Shown one piece after another: positions 7,157 through 14,227 of a stretch of DNA of 14,604 bases (positions are counted from its first letter, which is position 1; each line of letters begins with the position of its first letter). The stretch is from Chlamydiae bacterium RIFCSPHIGHO2_12_FULL_49_9 (GTDB lineage Bacteria; Chlamydiota; Chlamydiia; Chlamydiales; SM23-39), in assembly GCA_001794935.1 (NCBI GenBank), contig MGLY01000023.1, forward strand, positions 1-14,604, read 5' to 3'. Both the position numbers and the translations under genes were made by a program. The notes under the pieces were generated by a model. The model was not told the DNA's origin. It ran no database searches and saw only the letters and a list, made by a program, of their open reading frames with translations.

Positions 7157-7450
7157 CAAAGGAACATGATAACGACTCGCTCTGCGAGTCTAAGGATGTC
7201 CACTCGCTCGGCGAGTGGGCAGGATTCGCCTGCTTGATAGCAGGCTTACAGGATGCGGGTAAGCCCCGCGCCTCAATGATACGCGAAGCGGAGATGCGCC
7301 GGGCCCGACCAAAGGTCGGAACTGCGCCGTGGGCGCAGTTGCAAGCTTCGCTTGCGCCCGGCGCTCCCCCTTCCTCTATATCCTGCTAGTCCGCCATCCG
7401 GCGGATGGATCTTGCCCACTCGCAGAGCGAGTCGTTATCATGTTCCTTTG
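7157..7450. repeat. Hairpin-rich 294-bp island with perfect 33-bp terminal inverted repeats
   Basis: Arms at 7157-7189 and 7418-7450 are exact inverted copies over 33 bp (CAAAGGAACATGATAACG at the outer end). Each inner end carries the palindrome ACTCGC/GCGAGT. Between them lie small perfect hairpins with 3-4 nt loops: 7174-7190, 7200-7218, 7228-7245, 7306-7320, 7321-7339, 7341-7355 and 7391-7404. GCGCCGGGC and GCCCGGCGC blocks and CAGGAT/ATCCTG also pair across the centre. It is more G+C-rich than its flanks and has no credible reading frame. No flanking direct duplication is visible. It may be a non-autonomous mobile element or a structured intergenic repeat. The flanks (7047-7156, 7451-7522) show nothing else recognisable. 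Confidence 0.85.
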
Positions 7451-7522
7451 GTTCTAGTTCAGCGAGTTTCTTTCTTCAAATCATTTTTTGTCGTGTACAG
7501 AGCCGCTGCTACAGAGTGGCGC

Positions 7523-7551
7523 TTGAAAAAAACGTGGAAGGAGTATAAAAT
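7523..7551 (+). promoter_or_regulatory. Predicted promoter of the LRR gene
   Basis: TTGAAA (7523-7528) and TAAAAT (7546-7551) are 17 nt apart, each one or two bases off the sigma-70/sigma-66 consensus. Transcription would begin about 7558, some 25 nt before ATG 7583. This supports ATG 7583 over starts further upstream in the repeat island. Prediction only. Confidence 0.45.
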
Positions 7552-7582
7552 ATTTGGGGAAATAAAGATAGGTTTTTACAAA

Positions 7583-8356
7583 ATGAGCGCTTCCGGAGTT
7601 TCACTTTCAAGCGCCGCATCAGGCCGGCCCCTAATCGATCGTTTTGAAGACCAGCAATTAAGCAGTTCAGCTCGCATACATGTTGATCTCTCTACACGTA
7701 GAGACATAGACGAAGAACTTCTGCGCATTTCCGATCAGACCACATCTCTCAATCTCGCCGGGTGTAAGCTCACAGGCAGAGTACTTGAGCGATTATGCCG
7801 CTTCGCTCGGCTCAGATTTCTTGATCTTTCTATGTATCAAAACACAAGCAAAATACCTAAGTGTGCCTCTGATCAGATCATTCTCAATCTCTCTGGGCGT
7901 AACCTCACAGACGAAATACTTGAGCGCGTCTCCGATCGGATCACGTATCTCAATCTCGACGGGTGTAGCATCGCAGGCAAACCGCTTCAGCAATTAGACC
8001 GCCTCACTCAGCTCAGAGATCTCAATCTCTCTATGTGTAAAAACGCAGAAGAAATACTTCCTCACATCTCCGATCAGATCACATCTCTCAATCTCGCCGG
8101 GTGTAAGCTCACAGACGAAACGCTTGAGCAATTAAGTCGCTTCACTCAGCTCAGAGTTCTCAATCTCTCTGGATGTACACAGATCACAAACAAAGGGCTT
8201 CATCTCCTATTAAGGAACCACCGGCTCACAGCGCTTGATCTCCGCGACTGTGACTCGATGAGAGGCGGACAGATCGCAGACAAGTGGTGTAGACTGATCA
8301 CATCAGAAGAACTTCAACTTCTTAAAGCCGTCCTCAGTATCTGTTTGTCAGCGTGA
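7583..8356 (+). CDS. Leucine-rich-repeat protein, candidate type III effector
   Basis: A 257-residue protein of about eight leucine-rich repeats covering residues 52-245. Alternating units of 22-25 residues follow LxxLNLxGCxLT and LRxLNLSxCxN patterns, with ISDQITSLNLAGCKLT recurring. Cys at the LRR consensus Asn/Cys position and GCTQITNKGL suggest the cysteine-containing (F-box/AMN1-like) subclass. The first ~50 residues lack repeats and are Ser-rich (MSASGVSLSSAASG), as in many type III secretion signals. There is no signal peptide or membrane segment. LRR proteins of this size are common secreted effectors in environmental chlamydiae, so host-protein binding is plausible but unproven. The frame opens upstream at 7352, but that part runs through the repeat island. 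ATG 7583 follows a promoter-like sequence. Its last 23 nt overlap the convergent CBS-protein gene. The Shine-Dalgarno is weak. Confidence 0.75.
   Translation: MSASGVSLSSAASGRPLIDRFEDQQLSSSARIHVDLSTRRDIDEELLRISDQTTSLNLAGCKLTGRVLERLCRFARLRFLDLSMYQNTSKIPKCASDQIILNLSGRNLTDEILERVSDRITYLNLDGCSIAGKPLQQLDRLTQLRDLNLSMCKNAEEILPHISDQITSLNLAGCKLTDETLEQLSRFTQLRVLNLSGCTQITNKGLHLLLRNHRLTALDLRDCDSMRGGQIADKWCRLITSEELQLLKAVLSICLSA
7730..8114 (+). repeat. Internal direct repeat within the LRR gene
   Basis: Bases 7730-7775 and 8069-8114 are identical over 46 nt except one base. They encode residues 50-65 and 163-178 (SDQ[T/I]TSLNLAGCKLT). The offset is 339 nt (113 codons), about five repeat units. Near-identity at DNA level, while intervening units have diverged, indicates a recent duplication or gene conversion among LRR units. 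Confidence 0.85.
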
Positions 8357-9539
8357 TAGAACGAACGGAGAGAGTTTTGATCCCTCTCAAAGTCAGCTCG
8401 GTTACGGTAAATTCGAAAGCGCCGAGTCGAACAACTTCTCCCCGGACAGGGGGATGGTCCAGTTCGTTTAGCATGAGATCCTCAAGGGTGGCTCCCTCTT
8501 TAGATGAGAGATCGCTCTTAAATTGGCGATTGAACTCGCGGACAGACATATTTGCGGAGAGGGTTCTCTCTACATAAAAGGGATGGAGCAGCTCCGGAGA
8601 GGCGAGGTTTTCTTCCTCGCCGAAGATTTTGGAGAGGATTTCATCGAGGGTGAGGATTCCTGCGGTAAGGCCGAGGGGATCGAGTATGACTGCCGCGCTT
8701 TGATTATTGCGGCGGAACTGCTCGAGGATCTGCAGGACGGAGGTATCTTCGGTAACAAACCAGGGGGAATGGGCTTGATCGAGGATCTTTTTTCCCTCTT
8801 TCATTCTGAGAAGATCTCGGAGATGAACGATCCCTACGACGTTGTGGCGGATTTTGTGATAGATCGGGACGATGGGCGCATAGTGGGCGCTGAGGAGCGC
8901 TCTCATCTCGTCGAGGTTTGTGTGGGAAGGAACCATGAGGACATCTTTGATCGGAACCATCCACTGTCGCGCTGTCAGATTTTTTAGCTGAAAGATCTGT
9001 TGGATAACCGAGCTGAACTCATCTTCTCCCGCCTCTTTTTCCTCGAAGGCCATTTTGACCTCTTCGCGAGAGAGGAAGAGGGACACCTCTTTGCCCTGAT
9101 GGATCCATTTTGAGATCGAGTCAAAGCCCCAAATAATGGGACTGAGCAGGCGCGAGAGGAACATCATCACAGGGACGAAAAACATTGCGACTTGCTCTGA
9201 GTGGCGCCGAGCGGCAAACATCGGAGCGAGCTCGCCCAAGATGAGCACAATCGCAACTTGAGTTAAGGGAGCCCAGTCGGGATCGATCTGCATCGACTCG
9301 TAGAATCTCCTTGCGCACTCAGAGCCGATCACAAGGGCTGTGTTGATGCCGATGAGCGTAGTGCCAAAGAGACGGGAGGGGTTCTTCAAAAGGTGCTGCA
9401 GCCAAAGAGCTCTTCTTTTTCCGAGACTCGCTAAATACTCGAGGCGCACTTTGTTAAAAGAGACAGAGGCCATCTCAAAGCAGGCAAAAACCCCCTGAAT
9501 CGCCACAGAGAGGAGAGTGAGCGCTAAAAATAGACTCAT
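8334..9539 (-). CDS. DUF21 (CNNM)-CBS-CorC_HlyC membrane protein, second paralogue (TlyC/CorC-like)
   Basis: A 401-residue protein. An N-terminal DUF21 transmembrane domain (about residues 1-150), a tandem CBS pair (about 190-310, with VPSHTNLDEM and TEDTSVLQILEQFRRNNQSAAVILD) and a C-terminal CorC_HlyC domain (EGATLEDLM...VVRLGAFEFTVTEL) are visible. Relatives take part in magnesium/cobalt efflux, and older annotations say hemolysin. DUF21 signatures are degraded: FACFEMASVS replaces the usual SGxETAxxS and GELAPM (102-107) replaces GExxPK. It may have lost transport function or become a partner of its upstream neighbour. The start overlaps that gene by ATGA (9536-9539). The 3' end overlaps the convergent LRR gene by 23 nt. 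Corresponds to one of the chlamydial CT256/CT257 pair. Confidence 0.88.
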   Translation of the reverse strand: MSLFLALTLLSVAIQGVFACFEMASVSFNKVRLEYLASLGKRRALWLQHLLKNPSRLFGTTLIGINTALVIGSECARRFYESMQIDPDWAPLTQVAIVLILGELAPMFAARRHSEQVAMFFVPVMMFLSRLLSPIIWGFDSISKWIHQGKEVSLFLSREEVKMAFEEKEAGEDEFSSVIQQIFQLKNLTARQWMVPIKDVLMVPSHTNLDEMRALLSAHYAPIVPIYHKIRHNVVGIVHLRDLLRMKEGKKILDQAHSPWFVTEDTSVLQILEQFRRNNQSAAVILDPLGLTAGILTLDEILSKIFGEEENLASPELLHPFYVERTLSANMSVREFNRQFKSDLSSKEGATLEDLMLNELDHPPVRGEVVRLGAFEFTVTELTLRGIKTLSVRSITLTNRY

Positions 9540-10780
9540 AGAGCCTCTTTGGAAAGCCGTCTTACGTAGAGGCGCCGGACTCGATTCGGCTCGGCGGCGA
9601 GCACATAAAAGAGAAACTCATCGGTTGCGTATTTAGCTCCCGTGGTCGGGATATCTCCCATCTGCTCGATCAGCCAGCCGCCAAGAGTAACGATGTTTTC
9701 CTTCGATTTTAAAGCAGAGCCGAAAATTTCGTTGAACTCGGAAAGCTCCAGCTTGCCGCTCGCGATGATCACATCGTGTCCGGATCTTGTGAATTTGCTC
9801 TTTTGATCCCGGATGTCGGCGATTTCGCCGACTACCGCTTCAATTAAATCCTCTTGGGTGATGAGGCCGGAAATCGAGCCATACTCATCGACAACCATCG
9901 CCAAGCTCTCTCCCCTCTCTCTTAGGTTTTTTAAGAGCGTCCAGCTCTTCGTCGTCTCCGGAACGTAATAGGGCTTTTTCAAGATCGGAAGGAGTTGGGA
10001 GGATGACTCAATCTCTTTTTGATGAAAAAAGTAGCGCCGCGTCGAGAGGATGCCGAGAAGGTTTTCCAATGAGCCGTCGCAAACGGGAACGCGGGTTGTC
10101 TCCTGATCGACAAAAAGGTGCGTGAGTCTGGCCAGGGGCTCCTGGATATCGTAAAAGAGGATCTCCTCTCTCGGGCGCATCCTCTCTTTGACGATCGTCT
10201 CTCTGAGATCGAGCGAGCCTTTGATGAGCTCGGACTCTTGCTTGAGCAGGATCCCTCTCTTATGGGACATCGAGATCAGGTGGCGCAGCTCCTCAGGAGA
10301 AATCTCTTCTTCCTTCCGGAGGAAAAAGAATAAAATTCTCGAAATCCAGCTCGTCATGCGGGTGAGAGGGTCTCTCAAAGGCTTTAACAAACGGGTCAGG
10401 CGGCTTAAAATGGGAGCCACGCGATAGGCAATTGAGAGGTTGCTCGGCAAGCTCAACGACTTGGGCAAAACCTCGCCGAAAATCAGAGTCAAAGCGAGCG
10501 GCACGCCGACCTTCAGCGCCCAGCTCGAAAAATTGTCGAAGAGCGTCGAAACTGTGTTCTGGATCAATATGTTCGCAAAGATATTGAGCATTAAAATCGT
10601 GACGAGAAGCTCTCTCGGCCTTTCCATCAGGTGGCCGACCAAAGCGGATCTCAAATCAGAGGAGTGTTTGCAAGATCTGATCGTATGCGGAGAGAGGGAA
10701 AAAAAAGCGGTTTCAGATCCTGACAGAAACCCCGAAAGGAGAACAGCCAAGACGAGAAACGCAATGAGAAAAAATGTCAT
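9536..10780 (-). CDS. DUF21 (CNNM)-CBS-CorC_HlyC membrane protein, first paralogue (TlyC/CorC-like)
   Basis: A 414-residue protein with the canonical layout. The DUF21 transmembrane region occupies about residues 1-150 with SGSETAFFS (20-28) and FGEVLPKSL (101-109). A CBS pair follows (about 195-325, including KERMRPREEILFYD and AMVVDEYGSISGLIT), then a CorC_HlyC domain (about 335-410, VTLGGWLIEQMGDIP). The classic motifs are intact here, unlike in the downstream paralogue. The family is linked to magnesium/cobalt efflux or homeostasis in the inner membrane, with CBS domains sensing nucleotides. Two adjacent paralogues are also found in Chlamydia (CT256/CT257). The start codon overlaps the stop of the FtsL/DivIC-like gene (10777-10780) and its stop overlaps the next start, so the three are co-translated. 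Confidence 0.92.
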   Translation of the reverse strand: MTFFLIAFLVLAVLLSGFLSGSETAFFSLSPHTIRSCKHSSDLRSALVGHLMERPRELLVTILMLNIFANILIQNTVSTLFDNFSSWALKVGVPLALTLIFGEVLPKSLSLPSNLSIAYRVAPILSRLTRLLKPLRDPLTRMTSWISRILFFFLRKEEEISPEELRHLISMSHKRGILLKQESELIKGSLDLRETIVKERMRPREEILFYDIQEPLARLTHLFVDQETTRVPVCDGSLENLLGILSTRRYFFHQKEIESSSQLLPILKKPYYVPETTKSWTLLKNLRERGESLAMVVDEYGSISGLITQEDLIEAVVGEIADIRDQKSKFTRSGHDVIIASGKLELSEFNEIFGSALKSKENIVTLGGWLIEQMGDIPTTGAKYATDEFLFYVLAAEPNRVRRLYVRRLSKEAL

Positions 10781-11067
10781 TTTGTAAAGTGCACTTTCAA
10801 AAAGCCTTCCGGAACAACGCCGAGATCGCGCATGAGGATCATCTCAATCCAGGAAGGATCGCTCTCTGAGGCGATGCGGAGCTGAAGGTCTTCTTTTTCT
10901 TGAAGAGCGAGAATTTTTTCTTTTTCCATTTCACCTAAGCGAAATGCAAGTTCTCGAAGGGCCGCTTTTTTCTCTTTGACGACATCAAAATAGGCAAATC
11001 CCGTAGTCAGACAAAAGAGAACCACCCACCACGATTTTCGCCACATTTTAAAGCCCGCATCGCCCAT
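10777..11067 (-). CDS. FtsL/DivIC-like septum formation protein
   Basis: A 96-residue bitopic protein with a short cytoplasmic N-terminus and one transmembrane helix (about 13-30, WWVVLFCLTTGFAYFDVV). A charged heptad-like coiled coil follows (31-68, Glu/Lys/Leu-rich), then DPSWIEMILMRDLGVVPEG (70-88). That last pattern resembles the DPxxIExxARexLGxVxPGE motif of FtsB/FtsL/DivIC proteins, which recruit divisome enzymes. Chlamydiae lack FtsZ yet retain several late divisome proteins, so this role is plausible. It heads an ATGA-coupled operon with two DUF21-CBS genes, 83 nt after dcd on the same strand. ATG at 11065-11067 has AGAGG about 10 nt upstream. An internal ATG (11046) is possible. By position it may be the CT255 equivalent. 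Family assignment rests on pattern and topology only. Confidence 0.7.
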   Translation of the reverse strand: MGDAGFKMWRKSWWVVLFCLTTGFAYFDVVKEKKAALRELAFRLGEMEKEKILALQEKEDLQLRIASESDPSWIEMILMRDLGVVPEGFLKVHFTK

Positions 11068-11150
11068 ATTTTCAAGCCTCTCAAATCGTATTATTTCGAC
11101 TTCTTGTTTTTTTGGATATTATTTCCAGAACATGCTCATTTTCAGCGCTT

Positions 11151-11717
11151 TCAGATCCTTGGAACTGTAATTTCAAGCTGTTTCATGTACTTTCCTTTTC
11201 GATCCGCATAGGAAGTTTCGCACTCTTCGTCAGCGAGAAAGAAGAGAACCTGGGCAAGCCCCTCCCCTGCATAAATTTTAGCGGGAAGGGGCGTCGTATT
11301 GGAGATCTCGAGAGTCACATACCCCTCCCACTCTGGCTCAAACGGAGTGACGTTCACGATGATGCCGCATCTGGCGTAGGTCGATTTTCCGATGCAAAGA
11401 GTGAGAATATTTCTCGGGATGCGGAAATATTCAACGCTGACTGCGAGAGCAAACGAATTCGGCGGAATGATGCAAGTGTCTGCCTCAATGTCGACAAAAG
11501 CGTCATCTCTAAAATCTTTTGGATCGACGATCGAGTTGTAGACATTTGTGAAGACTTTGAATTTCTTCGCGACGCGAAGATCGTATCCGTAACTGGATAA
11601 GCCATAGCTGACGAGTTTCTTTCCCTTTTGCTCGCGGATAAGTCCGTCGGCAAACGGTTCAATCATTTTGTGTTCTACCGCCATGCGGCGAATCCATCGA
11701 TCTGAACGAAGAGTCAT
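11151..11717 (-). CDS. dcd: dCTP deaminase
   Basis: A 188-residue homotrimeric enzyme of the dUTPase superfamily that deaminates dCTP to dUTP, feeding dUMP and so dTTP synthesis. Diagnostic segments are KLVSYGLSSYGYDLRV (34-49), the KSTYARCG substrate loop (111-118, Ser112 and Arg116), and TPFEPEWEGYVTLEISN (124-140). Glu137 aligns with the catalytic Glu138 of E. coli Dcd. It continues with PAKIYAGEGLAQ (145-156). The length fits the chlamydial and E. coli enzymes (about 190). The start (MTLRSDRWIR) matches the family N-terminus. It is divergent from ruvB with 81 bp between the starts, as in the dcd-ruvB neighbourhood of Chlamydia. It could be read through into the DivIC-like gene, since no terminator hairpin is evident in the 83-nt gap. 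Confidence 0.97.
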   Translation of the reverse strand: MTLRSDRWIRRMAVEHKMIEPFADGLIREQKGKKLVSYGLSSYGYDLRVAKKFKVFTNVYNSIVDPKDFRDDAFVDIEADTCIIPPNSFALAVSVEYFRIPRNILTLCIGKSTYARCGIIVNVTPFEPEWEGYVTLEISNTTPLPAKIYAGEGLAQVLFFLADEECETSYADRKGKYMKQLEITVPRI

Positions 11718-11798
11718 AAAATCTCAACTTGTGTGTGTTCGGGGAATGTATGTTTAGATATAGCTTTTCAATTCCTTTTCCTGCTACAGTTTTTAAGT

Positions 11799-12806
11799 AT
11801 GGATGAGCCGTTTATAGAGTCCTCCTGGACAAAACCCGATGTTCCTTTTGAAGCGCCGCTGAGGCCGCAGCTTTTGAGCGACTTTATCGGGCAAGAAGCG
11901 GTTCGCTCGCGCCTTGAAATTTTTATGGAAGCTGCGAAAAATCGGGTAGAGGCTCTCGGACATTGTCTTTTCTCCGGGCCTCCGGGCCTTGGGAAAACGA
12001 CGCTCGCCCACATCATCTCCAAATCGATGGGAACCCAGCTCACAGTGACATCGGGGCCCGCGATTGAAAAACCGGGCGATTTGGCCGGACTTCTCACCAA
12101 CTTAAAGAAGGGAGATGTCCTCTTCATCGATGAGATCCACCGCCTCTCCAAAACGGCGGAAGAATATCTCTATTCTGCAATGGAAGATTTTTCACTCGAT
12201 CTCATGATCGACACAGGGCCGAACGCGCGAAGCGTTCAGGTCAAACTCAATCCGTTTACGCTCGTCGGCGCAACGACAAGGTCGGGACTTTTGAGCGCGC
12301 CGATGCGCTCTCGCTTTTTAATCACGCTCAGACTCGATTATTACGATCCGAATACGCTCAAGACCATCATCGCGAGATCCGCTTCCCTTTTGAATCTAAA
12401 AATCACTGAAGAGGCCTCTTTGGAAATCGCCAAGCGCTCGAGAGGAACGCCGAGAATTGCGAATAATTTGCTCCGCTGGGTCAGAGACTGCGCCCAAATC
12501 CAAAAAAGGTCCCAAATTGATGACCTGCTTGCCCAAAAAGCGCTCGACATGCTCGCAATCGATGAGCTTGGCTTGGATGAGATGGACAAAAAAATCCTGA
12601 CTGTTATGATTGACCATCATCAGGGAGGGCCTGTTGGCCTGAGCAATTTAGCATTGGCGGTAGGAGAAGAGGCGCACACGGTAGAAGAGGTGTATGAGCC
12701 CTTTTTGATCTTGCAGGGGATGATTAAGAGAACCCCGCGAGGACGCGTCGCCACCCGAGTCGCATATGAACATCTAGGGAAAAAATGCCCTAACTTACCG
12801 GAGTGA
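11799..12806 (+). CDS. ruvB: Holliday junction branch migration ATPase RuvB
   Basis: A 335-residue AAA+ motor that forms hexamers with RuvA and drives branch migration of Holliday junctions. The N-terminal region contains LRPQLLSDFIGQE. Walker A is GPPGLGKTT (60-68, Lys66), Walker B is FIDEIHR (Asp111-Glu112), and the sensor I/arginine-finger region is VGATTRSGLLSAPMRSRF. The C-terminal winged helix has GLDEMDKKIL, GGPVGLSNLA and IKRTPRGRVAT. The frame is open upstream to 11733, but those 22 residues are hydrophobic and unlike RuvB. ATG 11799 gives the family length and N-terminus. Its Shine-Dalgarno is poor (TTTTTAAG). The stop is immediately followed by the SpoIID gene, whose ribosome-binding site lies in the last codons of ruvB, implying co-transcription. 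Confidence 0.97.
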   Translation: MDEPFIESSWTKPDVPFEAPLRPQLLSDFIGQEAVRSRLEIFMEAAKNRVEALGHCLFSGPPGLGKTTLAHIISKSMGTQLTVTSGPAIEKPGDLAGLLTNLKKGDVLFIDEIHRLSKTAEEYLYSAMEDFSLDLMIDTGPNARSVQVKLNPFTLVGATTRSGLLSAPMRSRFLITLRLDYYDPNTLKTIIARSASLLNLKITEEASLEIAKRSRGTPRIANNLLRWVRDCAQIQKRSQIDDLLAQKALDMLAIDELGLDEMDKKILTVMIDHHQGGPVGLSNLALAVGEEAHTVEEVYEPFLILQGMIKRTPRGRVATRVAYEHLGKKCPNLPE

Positions 12807-12811
12807 ATACT

Positions 12812-14011
12812 ATGAAGTCCATTGTTGCAGCAGCCATTTTGTGCAGCGCCATCCTTCCTCGGGCGCAAGCGCAAGAAGGAGCTCTTTTTGAAAGGATCGC
12901 AGAGCCGATCGCTCCTCGAAACATTCAAATCCTTCTGGAAAAAGATGCGAAAGAAGCCCTTTTGGAAGTCAAAGGCCCCTACTACATCTTCAATCCGCAT
13001 GACGGCTCTCGCGTCGCCTCAGGGCTTCTCGGCAAAAGATTCATGATCCGCGAGCTCGAAGCAGGACTCAAATGGGGCGAAGAGTTTCCCGGCATCCACC
13101 AGATCTACATCAAGCCGAGATCGCCGGAAACTACGATCTTCATCAATGGCATTCAATATAGCGGAGCCGTTGCAGTTTATGGCGTTGCCGGCTCGATCAA
13201 TATCGTCAATGACCTCGACATTGAATCTTACGTCAAAGCCGTCTTAACGACGCAGTTCCCGACTCCTCTGGAGCCCGAGGTGATGTCCGCGCTCGCCATT
13301 TTGACAAGAACAAACGCCTACTACAATGCGACAAAAGCCTCTACGAGCTTCTGGCATGTAGCGGCGCAAGACGGGAATTATCAAGGATCGGCCCTCGTCG
13401 TGTCGAATTCACCTGCCGAAAAGGCAGTCGATGCAACGCGCCATCTCATCCTCGTCCATCCGGAAAATGGAAAGAACCTTCCCTTTGCGACAGCCTGGAC
13501 GGAAAATAGCGCCGGCAAAACAGCTCCTTACGAGTCGATCTTTAGAAAAGAGGCTTTTGCTCCCGAAAAAGGGGTGGAAGCGCCTCACGCTGCGCTCGCT
13601 CGCCAAGAGTCGAAGTGGAGCTATCAGATATCGAAGAAAAGTCTGGCCCAACTTCTCGATGTGGGTCAGATCAAAGGGATCGAGCTTTTTGTCGACAAGG
13701 GATCTAATAAAGTCTATGCGGTTCGCGTAAAAGATGTAAGTGAGACCCACGACATCGATTTCTTCTCACTGCAAAACCAAATTGGCCCCAACCACCTCCA
13801 AAGCTCTGATTTCACCGTCTCGATCAAAGACGACATGGTGCAGTTTACAGGATTTGGCAAAGGACACGGAGTTGGGCTTTGCCTCTACTCTGCAAGCGCG
13901 CTGGCTCAAAATGGGGAAAATGCGGTAAAAATCCTCTCTAAATTCTTCCCCGAAACATATCTCTACAACCTCAACGCTTTGCCCCCGGGAGAGCTGGAGG
14001 CTAGCCGTTAA
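12812..14011 (+). CDS. spoIID: SpoIID-domain septal peptidoglycan protein with Gln at the catalytic position
   Basis: A 399-residue secreted protein with a signal peptide (MKSIVAAAILCSAILPRAQA, probable cut after AQA). The SpoIID domain follows. A short DIESYVKAVLTTQFP segment (136-150) corresponds to the family's EDYLxGVVxxEMP. ALAILTRTNAYY corresponds to AQAVAARTYA. The C-terminal FGKGHGVGLCLYSASALAQNG matches GxGHGVGMSQxGAxxmA. B. subtilis SpoIID is a lytic transglycosylase, and a SpoIID homologue in chlamydiae is reported to cut glycan strands at the division septum. Here Gln148 (CAG, 13253-13255) stands where SpoIID has its catalytic Glu. GGAG (12800-12803) lies 8 nt before ATG 12812. 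A GTG at 12803 in frame is less likely. The gene follows ruvB by 5 nt and precedes ffs. Confidence 0.88.
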   Translation: MKSIVAAAILCSAILPRAQAQEGALFERIAEPIAPRNIQILLEKDAKEALLEVKGPYYIFNPHDGSRVASGLLGKRFMIRELEAGLKWGEEFPGIHQIYIKPRSPETTIFINGIQYSGAVAVYGVAGSINIVNDLDIESYVKAVLTTQFPTPLEPEVMSALAILTRTNAYYNATKASTSFWHVAAQDGNYQGSALVVSNSPAEKAVDATRHLILVHPENGKNLPFATAWTENSAGKTAPYESIFRKEAFAPEKGVEAPHAALARQESKWSYQISKKSLAQLLDVGQIKGIELFVDKGSNKVYAVRVKDVSETHDIDFFSLQNQIGPNHLQSSDFTVSIKDDMVQFTGFGKGHGVGLCLYSASALAQNGENAVKILSKFFPETYLYNLNALPPGELEASR

Positions 14012-14025
14012 TCGCACCCAGGTGA

Positions 14026-14031
14026 TATAAT
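14026..14031 (+). promoter_or_regulatory. -10 box of the ffs promoter
   Basis: A perfect TATAAT lies 7 nt before the first paired base of the SRP RNA, the expected distance to a transcription start at about 14038. No TTGACA-like -35 box is seen 16-18 nt upstream, which falls at the 3' end of spoIID and its stop. This would let ffs be transcribed independently of spoIID. Confidence 0.55.
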
Positions 14032-14037
14032 AATCTG

Positions 14038-14138
14038 TCACCGGGGACCTCGCGGAATGAGAAGTCCGAACCAGGTCAGGGCCGGAAGGCAGCAGCCTTA
14101 GGGACCCCTCCTCATGCCACGAGTCCATCTCCGGTGTT
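14038..14138 (+). ncRNA. ffs: Signal recognition particle RNA (4.5S, small bacterial type)
   Basis: The highly conserved domain IV core is present: CCAGGTCAGG, a GGAA tetraloop at 14084-14087, AAGGCAGCAGCC and the trailing TTAGGG. Around it, GTCC/GGGAC and ATGAG/CTCAT pair to lengthen the hairpin. The ends close as CACCGG (14039-14044) with CCGGTG (14131-14136). T6 (14137-14142) follows the closing helix and probably marks the 3' end. Length of about 100 nt fits the single-hairpin bacterial SRP RNA that binds Ffh and FtsY to target membrane proteins during translation. A TATAAT box lies just upstream. End positions are accurate to a few bases. Confidence 0.95.
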
Positions 14139-14227
14139 TTTTCCCCATAGAAAGATAAAAAGAGAGAAAGAAATAGACGTCGGGCATGTTACGCGCGTCT
14201 ACGCGCGCTGCACCCCCGCGCCCAGCA

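Noticed and set aside
7157..7450. CRISPR array
   Set aside because: The hairpins differ in sequence, and there are no regular identical repeats with unique spacers and no cas genes.
7352..7582. Upstream extension of the LRR protein
   Set aside because: The 77 codons run through the hairpin island and its right terminal repeat, and a promoter-like sequence lies inside them. ATG 7583 is preferred.
8523..8987. 154-codon plus-strand open frame opposite the second CBS gene
   Set aside because: Fully antisense to a clear DUF21-CBS gene, acidic low-information sequence without family features.
11112..11600. 162-codon plus-strand open frame opposite dcd
   Set aside because: Antisense to the catalytic part of dcd, which is certain. 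No domain is visible.
11733..11798. Upstream extension of ruvB
   Set aside because: The 22 hydrophobic residues do not occur in RuvB, and the DNA there is the dcd-ruvB promoter region.
12803..12811. GTG start for SpoIID at 12803
   Set aside because: The GGAG ribosome-binding site would overlap this codon. ATG 12812 has correct 8-nt spacing and yields a clean signal peptide.
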